Assembly (NCBI RefSeq): GCF_001540865.1
Contig: NC_033622.1
Location: 5,573,077-5,637,076 of the forward strand
Direction: 5' to 3'
Length of the DNA: 64,000 nt
DNA from: Ananas comosus
Taxonomy: Eukaryota; Streptophyta; Magnoliopsida; Poales; Bromeliaceae
Shown: in pieces, positions 40,401 to 48,278 of the stretch
Numbering within the stretch: the first letter of the stretch is position 1
Layout of the letters: every line of letters begins with the position of its first letter
Notes under the pieces: generated by a model
What the model saw: the letters and a program-made list of their open reading frames with translations, nothing else
Told to the model about the DNA's origin: nothing
Databases searched by the model: none
Program-made: the position numbers and the translations under genes

Positions 40401-40710
40401 AATCTGCGTCTTCGTCATCCTCGTCGTCGGAGGAGGAGGAGTACGAAGAGGAAGTAGAATCCGATCTATGATCGGAGACGAACGCGGAAGAGATGAACTT
40501 CCCGGCGCCGTAGAAGAACCCTTGGAGCCAATTAGGGTTTCCAGATTCGGCGATGGGAGGATGAGGAAGAGAAGGTTGTGGTGGTGGCGGCGGATTCTGT
40601 GACGGGCGCGCGTAGGGCGACGCCGCCGCCGCCGCTGGTCGCCGGCCCCGGAGAATCTTGCCGCCGGTTTGGGGCTCCGAGGAGCGGCGAAGCCTAAAGA
40701 GTGAGGCCAT
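11438..40710 (-). CDS. KAKU4: KAKU4-like plant nuclear-envelope protein (11 exons)
   Basis: Exons in transcript order: 40710-40392, 22906-22854, 22557-22445, 21044-20687, 19957-19775, 19087-18599, 17277-17223, 17072-17012, 12491-12352, 11838-11775, 11681-11438. Every intron is GT-AG and all phases agree; the total is 2,079 nt, or 692 residues. The N-terminus has GGKILRGRR (16-24), then [14 protein letters not shown] (58-71) and a Ser/Asp/Glu-rich tract. The middle has [18 protein letters not shown] and [15 protein letters not shown]; exon 5 holds [10 protein letters not shown] (289-298) followed by LPPWKSP. The C-terminus is basic ([16 protein letters not shown]). These blocks match KAKU4. 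In Arabidopsis that protein lines the inner nuclear membrane with CRWN lamin-like proteins and affects nuclear shape (574 residues there, from memory). The ATG chosen is the first in frame after a (CT)n leader and opens the conserved block. Intron 1 is 17,485 bp and full of repeats. A small exon missed in intron 8 cannot be excluded. Confidence 0.9.
13150..13535. mobile_element. Possible LTR fragment
   Basis: AT-rich sequence leads to a TATA-like 'ttataaatatag' followed by 'ttttgtaattttggggag'. This layout resembles the promoter and R region of a plant LTR. No ends, PBS or target duplication were found. Confidence 0.25.
14112..14439. mobile_element. PIF/Harbinger-type MITE (328 bp)
   Basis: The terminal inverted repeats are perfect over 16 bp (GGGCGTGTTTGGTTCG). 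They are flanked by TAT (14109-14111 and 14440-14442), although TTA is the usual target. Repeated 'gattccgattcc' words near the right end are shared with the element at 41014-41814, so both are one family. Confidence 0.85.
14822..15380. mobile_element. Possible hAT-like degenerate repeat
   Basis: The left edge 'agggttgtaatgcggg' and right edge 'cccattttacaccct' are imperfect inverted repeats. The interior is GC-rich near both ends and AT-rich in the centre. No clean 8-bp target duplication was found. Confidence 0.35.
16198..16540 (+). mobile_element. hAT-type MITE, copy A (343 bp)
   Basis: It starts CAAGGTTTTAAGTGCC and ends GGCACTTAAATCCTTG (inverted repeats). The 8-bp target duplication GTAGCAAG lies at 16190-16197 and 16541-16548, diagnostic of hAT. 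GC-rich arms carry 'cggcac' words around an AT-rich centre. It is non-coding; open frames through it are chance. Confidence 0.95.
17433..18340. mobile_element. Long-core (L) foldback element with type A tips, split by a hAT MITE
   Basis: It opens after (TA)n(GA)n with TTGAGCTGGAATGCTATC and closes with GCATTCCAGCTCAA, then CT and TA. The outer 150 bp or so of each side are complementary, including 'gatgatggagcctc' against 'ggctccatcg'. It contains the 343-bp hAT MITE at 17473-17815. It has no coding capacity and lies in an intron. Confidence 0.8.
17473..17815 (-). mobile_element. hAT-type MITE, copy B (343 bp), nested
   Basis: Same family and length as the copy at 16198-16540, but inverted. 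The ends are CAAGGATTTAAGTGCC and GGGCACCTAAAAACTTG. The 8-bp duplication CTATCAAT is at 17465-17472 and 17816-17823. It sits in the left tip of the foldback element, so it inserted later. Confidence 0.95.
19268..19590. repeat. 107-bp tandem repeat, about 3 units, in intron 5
   Basis: The word 'acttttc' and its context recur at about 19268, 19375 and 19482, with 'aaact' again at 19589: a constant 107-bp period. Units 1 and 2 are nearly identical; unit 3 diverges in its second half. The whole array lies in intron 5 of the KAKU4-like gene (19088-19774). Confidence 0.9.
19958..22853 (-). other. Introns 2-4 of the KAKU4-like gene
   Basis: Introns 22558-22853, 21045-22444 and 19958-20686 flank exons 3 and 4. 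They are AT-rich with short poly-A/T runs. No bounded transposon was seen, in contrast to introns 1, 6 and 8. Confidence 0.7.
22907..23903. other. Unique-looking part of intron 1
   Basis: No bounded repeat or coding signal is seen. A short local duplication is present: 'aaattccaacagtccatatt' recurs at about 23522 and 23571. Confidence 0.5.
23904..24535. mobile_element. L-core foldback element with type A tips, with (TA)n(GA)n border
   Basis: A 46-bp TA tract and 30-bp AG tract lead into TTGAGCTGCAATGCTAT. The element ends 'tagcattccagcccctcaactctata' near 24517. The arms match those at 17433-18340, 34758-35340 and 42136-42694. Its right half recurs in the duplicated block starting at 30411. 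Confidence 0.8.
24536..25080. mobile_element. L-core foldback element with 'cacggaggcctcc' tips
   Basis: Left tip 'gacacggaggcctccattg' and right tip 'gcggaggcctccatgttac' surround an L-type core ('caatgatgcggccttccaaatcg'). A (TA)n tract follows at 25080. A paralogous copy is at 30603-31137. Confidence 0.7.
25081..25850. mobile_element. S-core foldback element with type A tips, split by a MITE
   Basis: After TA and GA tracts it opens 'ttgggctaggaatactattgatagtaaaa' in two overlapping parts and closes 'atagtattctaggcctagctc'. The MITE at 25327-25734 interrupts it. The uninterrupted paralogue is at 31190-31425. Confidence 0.75.
25327..25734. mobile_element. PIF/Harbinger-type MITE (408 bp) present in only one duplicate
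   Basis: The ends GCCCTCTTTTCGTTGGGCGG and CCGAACCAAACGGCAGGC are imperfect inverted repeats, with TAA duplications at 25324-25326 and 25735-25737. At the matching place in the second copy (near 31317) there is a single 'cctctaaaaact', i.e. an empty site. Confidence 0.9.
25900..27060. mobile_element. L-core foldback element carrying a 'cctaggcg' insertion
   Basis: The outer parts (25900-26100 and 26750-27060) match the uninterrupted relative at 36718-37125. They have 'atcattaacctaatgatcgaaggg'-like and 'ttaatagcacacaagc' stretches. The middle is a separate insertion. A copy lies at 31459-32648. Confidence 0.65.
26104..26750. mobile_element. TIR element with 'gcgccta' repeats at its ends
   Basis: The left end 'gttaaaaaagctaaagac' and right end 'gcgcgcttttttaagct' share inverted TTAAAAAAGC. 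Both ends are built of 'ggcgcaa/cctaggc' words around an AT-rich centre. It interrupts an L foldback element; the target duplication is not clear. A copy is near 31650-32330. Confidence 0.6.
27061..27364. mobile_element. S-core foldback element ('ttggtgcttc' tips)
   Basis: A TA/GA tract leads to 'gaagcaccaaccctttggtgcttc', an S-type core with 'cactcaccaccactacc' and the closing 'agaagttattctaga', then TA-rich sequence. A copy is at 32695-32950. Confidence 0.65.
27365..27900. mobile_element. L-core foldback element ('gctactaagt' tips)
   Basis: The left tip includes 'gatagcactgagcgctcg', followed by the core start 'cgatgatgcggcttccaaat'. The right side 'catcgaaaacacttgcgtagc' mirrors it. The copy at 32965-33475 has the same order. 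Confidence 0.65.
27901..29060. mobile_element. Three adjacent foldback elements (S, L, S)
   Basis: S at about 27930-28190 ('aagtta'-type core with 'gttaggatatgagtgccc'); L with type B tips at 28196-28776 ('gctcttatgagg' to 'ggagtatagtagcc'); S at 28832-29060 ('ggttaggatatgtgcccagg'). (TA)n tracts separate them. Paralogues lie in the same order at 33510-34598. Confidence 0.7.
29071..30406. mobile_element. Long-TIR element (410-420 bp arms) with GC-rich arms
   Basis: Arms 29071-29490 and 29997-30406 are inverted repeats of each other with few differences. Each outer end carries 'cagcagcattcatgctaga'. Each inner arm holds about three 35-bp GC-rich units ('gctcgccgccctt...gcgcgcaacccc'). The 506-bp centre is AT-rich, with one island near 29822-29910 that starts after 'gtaatgcag', like a captured exon. 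The layout fits a Mutator-like or other foldback transposon. No transposase was seen and no target duplication was resolved. Pro/Arg-rich open frames in the arms are chance products of the GC repeats. Confidence 0.8.
30411..34757. repeat. Tandem duplication, copy 2 (4.3 kb)
   Basis: Collinear with 24331-29218. It begins just after the right end of the long-TIR element and ends in a C-run inside a truncated left arm of a second long-TIR element (34611-34757). It lacks the 408-bp MITE. It contains L elements (30603-31137, 32965-33475, 33763-34312), S elements (31190-31425, 32695-32950, 33510-33742, 34378-34598) and the 'cctaggc' element (about 31459-32648). Confidence 0.85.
34758..35340. mobile_element. 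L-core foldback element with type A tips (noisy right arm)
   Basis: (TA)n(GA)n, then 'ttgagctagaatactatcggtagc' in two overlapping words, then the L core. The right arm (35225-35335) is recognisable only after allowing several indels. This may be decay or poor base calling. Confidence 0.65.
35341..36676. mobile_element. Mixed degenerate foldback elements
   Basis: About 35341-35640 and 35860-36450 are decayed L-type stretches ('cgatttggaa'-like and 'aacggtgtaga'-like words) among TA-rich tracts. About 35640-35850 and 36455-36680 are S elements with 'ttggtgct'-like tips. Boundaries are approximate. Confidence 0.5.
36677..37416. mobile_element. L half-element and S element between microsatellites
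   Basis: (CT)n(TA)n at 36677-36722; an L-type element at 36718-37125 that is the uninterrupted relative of 25900-27060; (CT)n and (TA)n at 37127-37188; then an S element at 37190-37416 with type A tips ('ccggaatactattaatagcacc' in two overlapping words). Confidence 0.65.
37417..37467. repeat. Composite (CT)n(TA)n(GA)n junction
   Basis: The tract is its own approximate reverse complement. It sits between the right tip of one element and the left tip of the next. The same layout recurs at 49581-49651. Confidence 0.9.
37468..37711. mobile_element. Half of an L-core element with type B tips
   Basis: It runs from 'ggtactattatgagtacgatcgcc' (two overlapping words) through the L core to 'atcagaattggttgaa' and then stops. 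Its missing half suggests a deletion when the next element arrived. Confidence 0.6.
37722..39043. mobile_element. L-core foldback element with type B tips, split by a MITE
   Basis: The tip 'gctactatactcttat' is interrupted by a MITE and resumes 'atgagtatag'. The element then continues through the core to 'cttataagtacgaaagtgatcg'. Without the MITE the tip forms the inverted pair CTATACTC / GAGTATAG. Confidence 0.7.
37745..38533. mobile_element. PIF/Harbinger-type MITE (789 bp)
   Basis: Terminal inverted repeats GGCAATGTTTGGTTCGGG and CCCGAACCAAAACGCAGCC, with TTA duplications at 37742-37744 and 38534-38536. The interior is very AT-rich, with further short repeats of 'taattaatt'. Confidence 0.88.
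39045..39240. repeat. Compound TA/CA microsatellite
   Basis: Alternating 'tatata' and 'cacaca' blocks over nearly 200 bp. The Tyr/Ile/His-rich and Cys/Val-rich open frames over it are artefacts on both strands. Confidence 0.95.
39242..39789. mobile_element. L-core foldback element ('tcctattaatagga' tips)
   Basis: The left tip is the palindrome TCCTATTAATAGGA followed by 'ggacattgtcc'. The right tip is 'gctactatcctcataagaggatagtagcc' in overlapping words. The core is of L type ('gaatgatcggaacttcaaat'). Confidence 0.75.
39790..39856. repeat. Compound TA/CA microsatellite
   Basis: Same make-up as the tract at 39045-39240, on the other side of the foldback element. Confidence 0.9.
40011..40146. 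repeat. Partial tandem duplication, 87-bp period
   Basis: 'ggctgggagttacttagtca' and about 50 following bases occur at 40011 and again at 40098 with few changes. It lies in intron 1 close to exon 1. The open frame across it has no recognisable domain. Confidence 0.85.
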
Positions 40711-40752
40711 GGAGGAGAAAGAGAGAGAGGAGACGGAGGTAGGAGAATTTGA

Positions 40753-40758
<6 letters not shown>

Positions 40759-40795
<37 letters not shown>
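40759..40795. repeat. (GA)n in the KAKU4-like leader or promoter
   Basis: On the gene's strand this is a (CT)n tract about 50-85 bp upstream of the ATG, where plant genes often carry CT-rich leader or Y-patch sequence. Confidence 0.85.
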
Positions 40796-40796
<1 letters not shown>

Positions 40797-41013
40797 ATCT
40801 CGGGATGGGTGGAGCTAAAGGTCGGGGGAGCGGGGCGGGGGGGAGGGAAATTGGAAGGGAGGAGATCAAGATGGATGGATTTTGGAGAGTGGGGGGTTTG
40901 GTCTTTGCTCGAAAAGACCACAGTGAGGAATTGTTGCAAGCACCGTGTTTTATAGACCGGGTTCACTGCTTTTATGAAGAAACCGCAAATGCCAACTTGC
41001 AACAAAATACTTA

Positions 41014-41814
41014 GGGCCTGTTTGGTTCGCCCTTTTCATCCGTAATCAAATCGGAATGGACGATTTCATTTGTCTGTATTTAGAATACGAAATTTTCATT
41101 TCGATTTTGATTTTCTTATGAATAGAAATTCCCCTAATTACCCCTTTTTTCTAATCCGGCCTAGGGGGTCGGATTGACCGGATTGAAAATTGAATCCGAG
41201 CATAATGGATTTGTTTGAATTAAATTTAACTTTTTAAACTTATTTTTAATTAAGAATAAGTTAAAATTTAAAAATTATATTTATAATTTTAATTTTAATT
41301 TAAAATTAAATTAAAAATTAAAATTCAATCAAGCATTTAGAATCTACTTTATAAATTTAAATTTAAATTTAAAATTTAAAGTTTTATTCAAATTTTATTT
41401 AAAATTTAAATTAAATTTATGGATTCAAATTGAAATTTAAATTATAATTTTAAGTTTGAATTTGAACAAATTGAAATTTAGTTTTATATTTTGAATTCTC
41501 CGTTCAATTTCAAATTTTAATTTTTAAAAAAAATATATTTAAATTTTTGACATCATTTTAAAATTTTGACATTAATTTTTAATATTTAATTTTTTATTTG
41601 AATTTGAACTAATATATTATAAAGATAAAATTGGCATATTAATTTGATTACGTTTCTGATATCGAACCAAACACTCACAATGAGGATAGTTCATTCCGAT
41701 TTCGATTCAGGTGGCGAATCAAACAGAATGATATAATGAATCATTCTGATTCCGTTTCTAGCTTATTTTCATTCTGATTTCAATATCAATTCTGACTTCG
41801 AATCAAACACATCC
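41014..41814. mobile_element. PIF/Harbinger-type MITE (801 bp)
   Basis: Terminal inverted repeats GGGCCTGTTTGGTTCG and CGAATCAAACACATCC, with the duplication TTA at 41011-41013 and 41815-41817. The right third shares 'gattcaggtg-cgaa' words with the element at 14112-14439. It lies about 300 bp upstream of the KAKU4-like ATG. Confidence 0.9.
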
Positions 41815-41817
41815 TTA

Positions 41818-42115
41818 AGACTAACAAACCAGCCCAAGTGATGCCAGGAATTATCTCACCCAAGCAATCAGCCTTTCTCAAAGATTGTCTAAATGGCCAA
41901 CTCGTTCGTCCAAGCCTGCAAACTAGTCGCCTGCTACTCTAAAACTGGAAGAGGATGTGAAAGTACCAAGACAGATTTTGAAAAAACTTTCAACGACATC
42001 AGGTGAGGTTTCTTACAAAATCTAGTGTTGTGGCTTGGATTCAATCACAAATGATGGACCAATAATGTCTCTATAATGCCAATGTGGCTATTCTTGTGAA
42101 CTAGACACTATAATA
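41818..42115 (+). mobile_element. LINE reverse-transcriptase fragment
   Basis: Short frames read IISPKQSAFLKDC, DFEKTFNDI and ANVAILVN. They correspond to consecutive parts of plant L1 reverse transcriptase; the last matches AKITILVN in the LINE near 2217-2240. It is truncated on both sides and frameshifted. Confidence 0.75.
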
Positions 42116-42135
42116 AAATATACGATAGATCATTT

Positions 42136-42694
42136 TCTATATATATAGAGAGAGATAGAGCCGGAATGCTATCGGTAGCAAACGGGCTTCGTTGCCACTT
42201 ATTTGTTTTCGATGATAGAACCTCCAAATTGACGATCGGCACTGTTGAACATGATCTATACTACTTGAAGTATCTGGAAACCAAATTTTAAATTTTTTCG
42301 ACATCATTAACCTAATGATCAAATGGTTTCAAAACTTCTAATTTTAATGGTAGATATGAGGTTTTATTTAATAGTGTAAAGACATCCAATTCAATTGAAT
42401 TTTTGTTAGAAAATTCTTTAAACTATTTAGAACAAAACATATACTCTCGATCTTAATTATAAGATTTTTATCTTTACTTTTTATAAAGAATATTTATTTT
42501 CAGCCGTTCATTTTGGGTCCATTTGATGGATAAGAGAGCAATAGCAAAAAAAACATGAAATTTGGTTTCTAAATGCTTTATATGGTATAAATCATATCCA
42601 ACGGTACTGATCGTTGATTTGGAGGCCTCATCATTAAAAACAAATAGGTGGCAACAGAGCTTGTTTACTACCGATAGCATTCCAGCTCAACTCT
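42136..42694. mobile_element. L-core foldback element with type A tips (clean copy)
   Basis: Opens 'agccggaatgctatcggtag' and closes 'ctaccgatagcattccagct'. About 155 bp of each arm pair with each other. Short TA/GA and CT tracts flank it. This is the clearest full copy of the family. Confidence 0.85.
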
Positions 42695-42704
42695 CTTTCT
42701 TTCT

Positions 42705-43088
42705 ATAAGCTAAATTACAGAAAATCTCTCTATAACTATTCGATTTTTCACTTTCCCTCTCTAACTTTCAAAAACCTATAATTGTCTCTTTAAAATTTGA
42801 GAAATATTTTCAAGGGTACGACGTTAATGGAGCGAGCAAAATAATCAAATTATCCTTATTTCTTTTATGAGAAAAAAATAATTTTTTAATATGTTTCTAT
42901 CATTTTGAAGGGCATTGTCAATATAAATTAAAAAATAATTGACAGAATAGTGATGGAACCCTGATGGAGGGGAGCTAAATGTAACTACTTGAAATGTTGA
43001 GGGAGTAAAATATAGTTTTTTGAAAGTTAGAGAGGAAAAGTAAAAAAATTGAATATTTATAAGGATTTTTTTTGGTAATTTAGCCTAT
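42705..43088. mobile_element. Long-TIR element (about 75-bp arms)
   Basis: The left arm starts 'gctaaattacagaaaatc'. The right arm, reverse-complemented, starts 'ggctaaattaccaaaaaa'. Both continue through 'cctctctaactttcaaaaa'. The ends resemble those of 43642-44292, so they are one superfamily. No transposase or clear target duplication was found. Confidence 0.75.
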
Positions 43089-43641
43089 TTTAAAGAAGTT
43101 TTCTATGAAACAAATAACATGCTAAAATTTATATATTGTAGTTTTTTCTTCAATAATGTAGGCACCTATCGTTATAAACATGCAACTCAAAAGGTCATGC
43201 TTTACTTTTACAAAACAATCGGTACCCAAGTTACTGCCTCAAGAATTTTTTATTAGGTAGTATTTCAAACCGTTTTTAATTCAAAATTCAATAATAAACA
43301 CCAAGCAGCTTCCGTATAATCTATCTCTAATTTGGAAATCCATACATATAATTTAATATAATAAATAAATTATTATCAAAAATTGTAACTCTCAAATGCC
43401 ACAAGAATAATAGAGCGTGTCCTCAAAATCTCCTCTTTTTCTTCATCTCTATGTTATTTCCAAATTATTTTTACTATTATTTTCTGCAAAATAAATTTAT
43501 AATTAAAAAAAAGTTAATAGATATATCAATACTAATTAAATTTTATAATATAATTTAACTTACGTGCTTATTAACTTAGCAATACTTACTCCGTCCAGCA
43601 TACAGATTATTATTTTTAAATGTAATAACATATATCTTAAT
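43089..43641. other. Unassigned AT-rich spacer
   Basis: No bounded repeat or coding signal is visible. Confidence 0.5.
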
Positions 43642-44292
43642 ATGGCTAAATTACATAAAACTCCCTGTCAAAATCTGATTTTTTACTTTCCTCTTTTGTC
43701 ATTTAAAAACCTACACTTTGCCCCCTTGTAAAATGAAAAATGTTCACAGGGGGTACGGTGTGTAAAATCGCCATTTTGCCCCTCACCATTTTTGTCTCCT
43801 CCCTTATCTTCCTCAACAGCAGTCTCGATCGGTCGCGGTTTACGCCTCAATAGGCTGTGGTTTCTCTTCATTTTCTTCTCCACCTGCTCCCCTCTTCTCC
43901 TGCACCCTCACCGCCCCTCGATTTCGGTGACAGTAGGGTGAAAATCGAGGTGGGGGTGGATGGAGAGGTGGGTAACGGCAACGAGGCCGAAGGCGAGGCG
44001 GCGAAGGAGGGCGAAGGAGTGTTTGTGGGCGCGGACGGAGATGTGGGCGAGGGCGAGGCAGTGGAGGAGGGCGAGGCTGCAAGGCTGCGAGGCGGCGAAG
44101 CAACAAGAAAAAGGGCGGAGGGGCATTTTTGGTATAAAAAAATATTTTATAACGGAACCCTAACGGATCACTAACGGTAGGGGGCAAAGTGCATATTTTT
44201 TATTTTACAAGGAGGCAAAATGTAGGTTTTTAAATGACAAGGGAGGAAAAGTAAAAAATCACGTTTTGACAAGAGGGTTTTCTGTAACTCTA
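43642..44292. mobile_element. Long-TIR element with GC-rich interior (Pack-type candidate)
   Basis: Arms of about 115-120 bp at each end pair over 'ggctaaattaca' / 'gagttacagaaaa', 'ttttttacttt' and 'gtcatttaaaaacctaca'. The 43800-44130 interior is strongly GC-rich (Gly/Glu or Pro/Arg in overlapping frames), unlike the AT-rich surroundings. This suggests a captured host-gene piece, as in Pack-MULEs. No frame has a recognisable domain; splice and codon evidence are lacking. Confidence 0.7.
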
Positions 44293-44610
44293 AACATTTA
44301 TTATGAGAACATCGCATGCATCTAACACTATCTATTTATTGCGTAGTAGAAGATGGGTATCTTTCATGAACATAATTTACCAATTCTTGCTTAGGTAATT
44401 CAACCAGCTGACCATATTGGATTGTGTATTCAGCTTCCACAGGAGTAATGGATGAAAAGGAATAGCAACATTTTTTAAATAATTTATTAAACAAAAAATA
44501 AATTAGTTAATAAAATAATAATTACTTTATTAGTCTCTAATAAATGTTCTTACGACATATTCGTTGATTTCCAACATCATATCTAACTCTCCCACTTAGT
44601 ATTCCTGTTA
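44293..44610. other. Unassigned spacer
   Basis: No feature is recognised up to the next (TA)n tract. Confidence 0.5.
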
Positions 44611-45155
44611 TATATATATATATATATATATAGTACAGCTATGGTGCTTGTAAAAGCACCAATCACTTGGTGCTTGTAAGTTTTTTATCGTTAGATTTAC
44701 TCCACGGATCATTTTCAACCATTAGATTATACTATTTAACCAACCACCCACTCAACCCTATGGGGCCCGCATCATCCTAACCGCATATCTCTTAATCCAA
44801 TGGCTAAAAATCTACAAGTACCAATGTCTTGGTGCTTTTAAAAGCATAGGCGCTCAATCGTAGTAGTTATTATATAGGTATAGTGATATATATGGATATA
44901 TATGGTAATTTAGGCTGGAATACTATTAATAGTAAAACACTCTTTTTGCTATCAAGTTTTTAACCCTTGGATGAAAAATTCTAGGGTCAGGATGATATTA
45001 GTCGGTTAGAGTTGAATGGTCCCCCTAGGGTTGAGTGGTCCCCACTGGGTTATAGTATTTAATCCAATGATTAGAAATAATGAAAAGAGTTGATCCAAAG
45101 GCTAAAAAACTGGTAGCAACAATGGGATTTTGCTACTAATAGTAGCCCAGTCCAA

Positions 45156-45191
<36 letters not shown>
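44611..45191. mobile_element. Two S-core elements with microsatellite borders
   Basis: The first (44633-44866) opens 'atggtgcttgtaaaagcacc' and has the core CCAACCACCCACTCAACCCT. The second (about 44912-45157) has type A tips ('ctggaatactattaatag'). (TA)n precedes the first; (CT)n(TA)n closes the second. Confidence 0.8.
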
Positions 45192-45192
<1 letters not shown>

Positions 45193-46023
45193 ATAACAAA
45201 CATATAAAAATGATGATGTGTAAATACATACTAAATTATGTTGTGTATATGACAAGTATTATAAATAACAAGTATTATTTATGATGAATTATTTAATAAC
45301 TTTTACACATGAAAATTAGGTATGTTTTATTTTTATGGGCTTAATTAAACTATCTAACGTTATTCACATGATTGCATTTCTATTAAAACAATCAATATAT
45401 CTATATTTTACAATAAAATAGCCACCAAATAGCCGTAGTCAAATAATTAAAGGATAATGCAGCAAAGTAAGAAATCTAAAAAATTAAGTAAAATTAGAAA
45501 TTTAAACATTACTTAAGATCAAAACTAACCACAGTTTAAATAAATTTTATATATCTTTTACTTATTTTTAGTGCATTACAATTCTTTATAATTAATATAT
45601 AATAAAATTACTATCGTGTGGGGCTGTCATATAAAAAATACACTATGTAAGAATAATCCCGTATATTAAGAAAATGCACTCGACTCAAAGAATTTAAAGA
45701 AAAGGAAGTTATATGATTATAGAGAAGCTCTACAATCAGAATATATATGGGATGAAAATGTGTATAGTACAAACATGCATGGTATTTGTATTAATATTAT
45801 AGTGATCAATTGACTTAACTAAATTATTTATCCATGTTCTTTTTTGACATTGTTACTATTTTTGATTTTTCTTCACACATAAAATTCAACTTCAAGAGTA
45901 GAGAAGTAAATGATGGACTTTCTTATTGTATTTAAATTTTATAAGCTTATATGTTAGTGAAAAATAAAAAATTAAATAAAATTTTATTTTACTTTTTAAT
46001 TTTTTAAAAAAATTATTTTCTCG
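45192..46023. other. Unassigned AT-rich spacer
   Basis: Very AT-rich with no recognised gene or bounded repeat. Confidence 0.5.
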
Positions 46024-46245
46024 CACATAGTCTAAATGCATTGTAAGCTAACCAATCATGACAAGAACAAAAAATTCATATATCTAGTCAAAAAAATATT
46101 ATGTTTGAAGAAATAAAAAAAAAAAAGAAATGATACAAAACAAACCCTAACTTATTTTTTACTCTATGCGTTAGTTATTTGAAGTCAATAATTTGTTATA
46201 ACTTTATAAAAAAAAAATGTATAGAAAAAATATATATAGTACTAA
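46024..46245. repeat. Direct repeat, left copy (about 220 bp)
   Basis: Similar over its length to 48279-48505: 'cattgtaagctaaccaatca' against 'cagtgtaagttaaccaatta', then 'gaaatgatacaaaacaaa' against 'aaaatgatacaaaacaaa'. The two copies bracket the LTR-retrotransposon remnant. Confidence 0.75.
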
Positions 46246-46299
46246 TATTCATAAAATTTGCATGGATATTAATTTTCTAGACTCCACCCTCAGATATTA

Positions 46300-48278
46300 G
46301 AGTATGGTTTAAAAGAAGTAACTTGGAAGGAGAAGAAGTGCTACTTGGGAAGCAACTGGGTACTCCCAAACCCAGTTCAAAAGCTCCATGAGTTCCATCC
46401 TTGAGGACAAGGATGAATTTAAGGGGAAGGGATTGTAACAACCTAAAATAAATAGTAGAAGTAGTAACAAAGGAGGTTAGTAAAATGTTAACTTTGCATA
46501 GTGGAACGGAAATAAGGGCTGCAGCAGGTTAAGGAAGGTGCGAGCTTGGTGGAACTCCGGCGGCGTGAGGGCGCTCGGGTGGAGCTCCGGCGGCGAGGCG
46601 GAGCTAGGTCATCTATGGTGTTCTGAGGAAGAGAGGGGAGGATCGAGGAAGTAGGAAGATCCGACCGAGTTTTGGTATTTAGGGAAGATGGAACTTGGAA
46701 GCGCTGCGGGTCCAATTGGAAGATCTTCGGAGCGGGCAAGAATGGCGAACCCAATATCCACCTATCAGAGGATCAGGCGGGTTGAGTGACCGTTTACCCG
46801 TTAACCCGATTACAAGGGTTCATGGACCAGCCAAGCTCGCCTTAGGCCCAGAGGAGCACCGAATAGCGGCCTATCGAGCCCAAGCCTATATTTTCTCAAA
46901 TTGTTGTTTAGTCCCCATAAGAGTAGTTGTTTTCTTTTTACAGCATTCAGTACCTAGTAGTATATATACATATACGAGATGTAATGTGAGACCATCAGAA
47001 AATTAATACAAGTATCTTCTTCCTCAATTTTCCTCTCTTCTCCTCTCCTCTCCACTCTTCTCTACTTTTCTCTGCTTAACCCCTCTTCTATGCTCAATCT
47101 CACTCGCTGAACCTCCCAAATTCCCCTCTCATCCCAATCCCTCTGATTCCCGCTCGACTTATCAAGTATCTTCTCATCCGAGCTGACAGACGCGGTCCAA
47201 TGCAAGCTGCCATCATCCTCACCGCCGTACCGACAGATCAGCAAGTTATCATCATCGGTGGTTGCAGATTGTCCGAGTTGTTACAAATTGGAATCAGAGC
47301 GGCATGACCCCAGGGATCGGTGCAGTGCTATTGTCGTGATTCCGATTCTAGAAATCGTTGAGTCACCTTGCAATTTAACCCTCTACGTTGCGGGTCTCGG
47401 CCTCGACTGTAACTCGACAAAGGAGGGTCACTGCGAGAGTCGACCAGACTCTTGAACTCACAGAGTGAGTCGGACAAAGGAATTCACTCCTTTGCTAGAG
47501 TTCCCACCTAGTGTTTGTCAAAATTCCTGCACATAAGCTCAGTAACTCGTCGAAATAGTAACCGGACCAAATTGTTGAGTCACAGCAAGGAAATCAAGGA
47601 CCATAAGCTGCTGGGATTTCATCGAACAACAAGTGAGCGAGGAAACAAGACAAATTTGAAGTCAACAGGTGGTACAACAACTAGGCAATTCAACAAACAA
47701 GTCGCGAGCAACGATTGAAAACCATTCCGAAGCAGTTACAAGAGTCGAGCAATTGCGCAATTCATCAAATAGTTTGGATGCAAGGTGACCAGTACTAGCA
47801 ACTCGTTTTTTTTAGCATTAGTTTAAATCGTCAATTCCTATATTGCCATTGTTGAGGAATATATCAAGGTTGGGGAAGTGTTAAGTCACTGTTCCATTAG
47901 TTGAATCAGCGACTTAGCCTCAGCATAGCATCATCAGCCACCTTGACGTAGTTACTGTAGTCAGAGGAAGACGAGTGCCTAGCCCAGCAGATGGATAACT
48001 TACAAAATACATGGCAGCATAAGTATGAATCTCTCTACGGATGGAAGAAGCCACAAGATATGAAAGATGGCGACAAGAAGATGCTAAAAGACATCAGCAA
48101 CTAGTAGAGCTGCTAACAACCTTAATGCCGAGCTCACAGTCAGGAACTCTTCTTTGGATATGGTATGTGTTGTTGCTTTCTTCTCTACCGGAGCATGTAT
48201 TCCTAACTCTTTTCCTTTAGCATTGGGTTGCATCATAGGAATGCTTCTACTCGGCTTCTATAAAGTTGTTATTTAACA
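46300..48278 (+). mobile_element. LTR-retrotransposon remnant, probably Ty3/gypsy (3' end, one LTR, 5' leader)
   Basis: 46300-46433 reads as the decayed end of a polyprotein followed by the purine tract 'aaggggaaggga'. One LTR follows (46434-47285), then a primer-binding-site-like sequence and about 1 kb of leader or gag-side sequence with no long frame. A 3' end, a single LTR and a 5' start in this order imply two tandem elements sharing one LTR, later truncated. Confidence 0.75.
46434..47285 (+). repeat. LTR (852 bp) of the retrotransposon remnant
   Basis: Starts TGTAACAACC and ends GTTGTTACA, a terminal inverted TGTAACAA/TTGTTACA. A TATA-like 'gtatatatacatata' lies near 46958. The polypurine tract ends just before it. 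TGGAATCAGAGC (47289-47300) follows it, one mismatch from the initiator tRNA-Met site TGGTATCAGAGC. Confidence 0.85.

Noticed and set aside
43857..44174. Gly/Glu-rich protein of 105 codons
   Set aside because: It is one of several overlapping frames in a GC-rich insert between transposon arms; kept only as a possible captured fragment.
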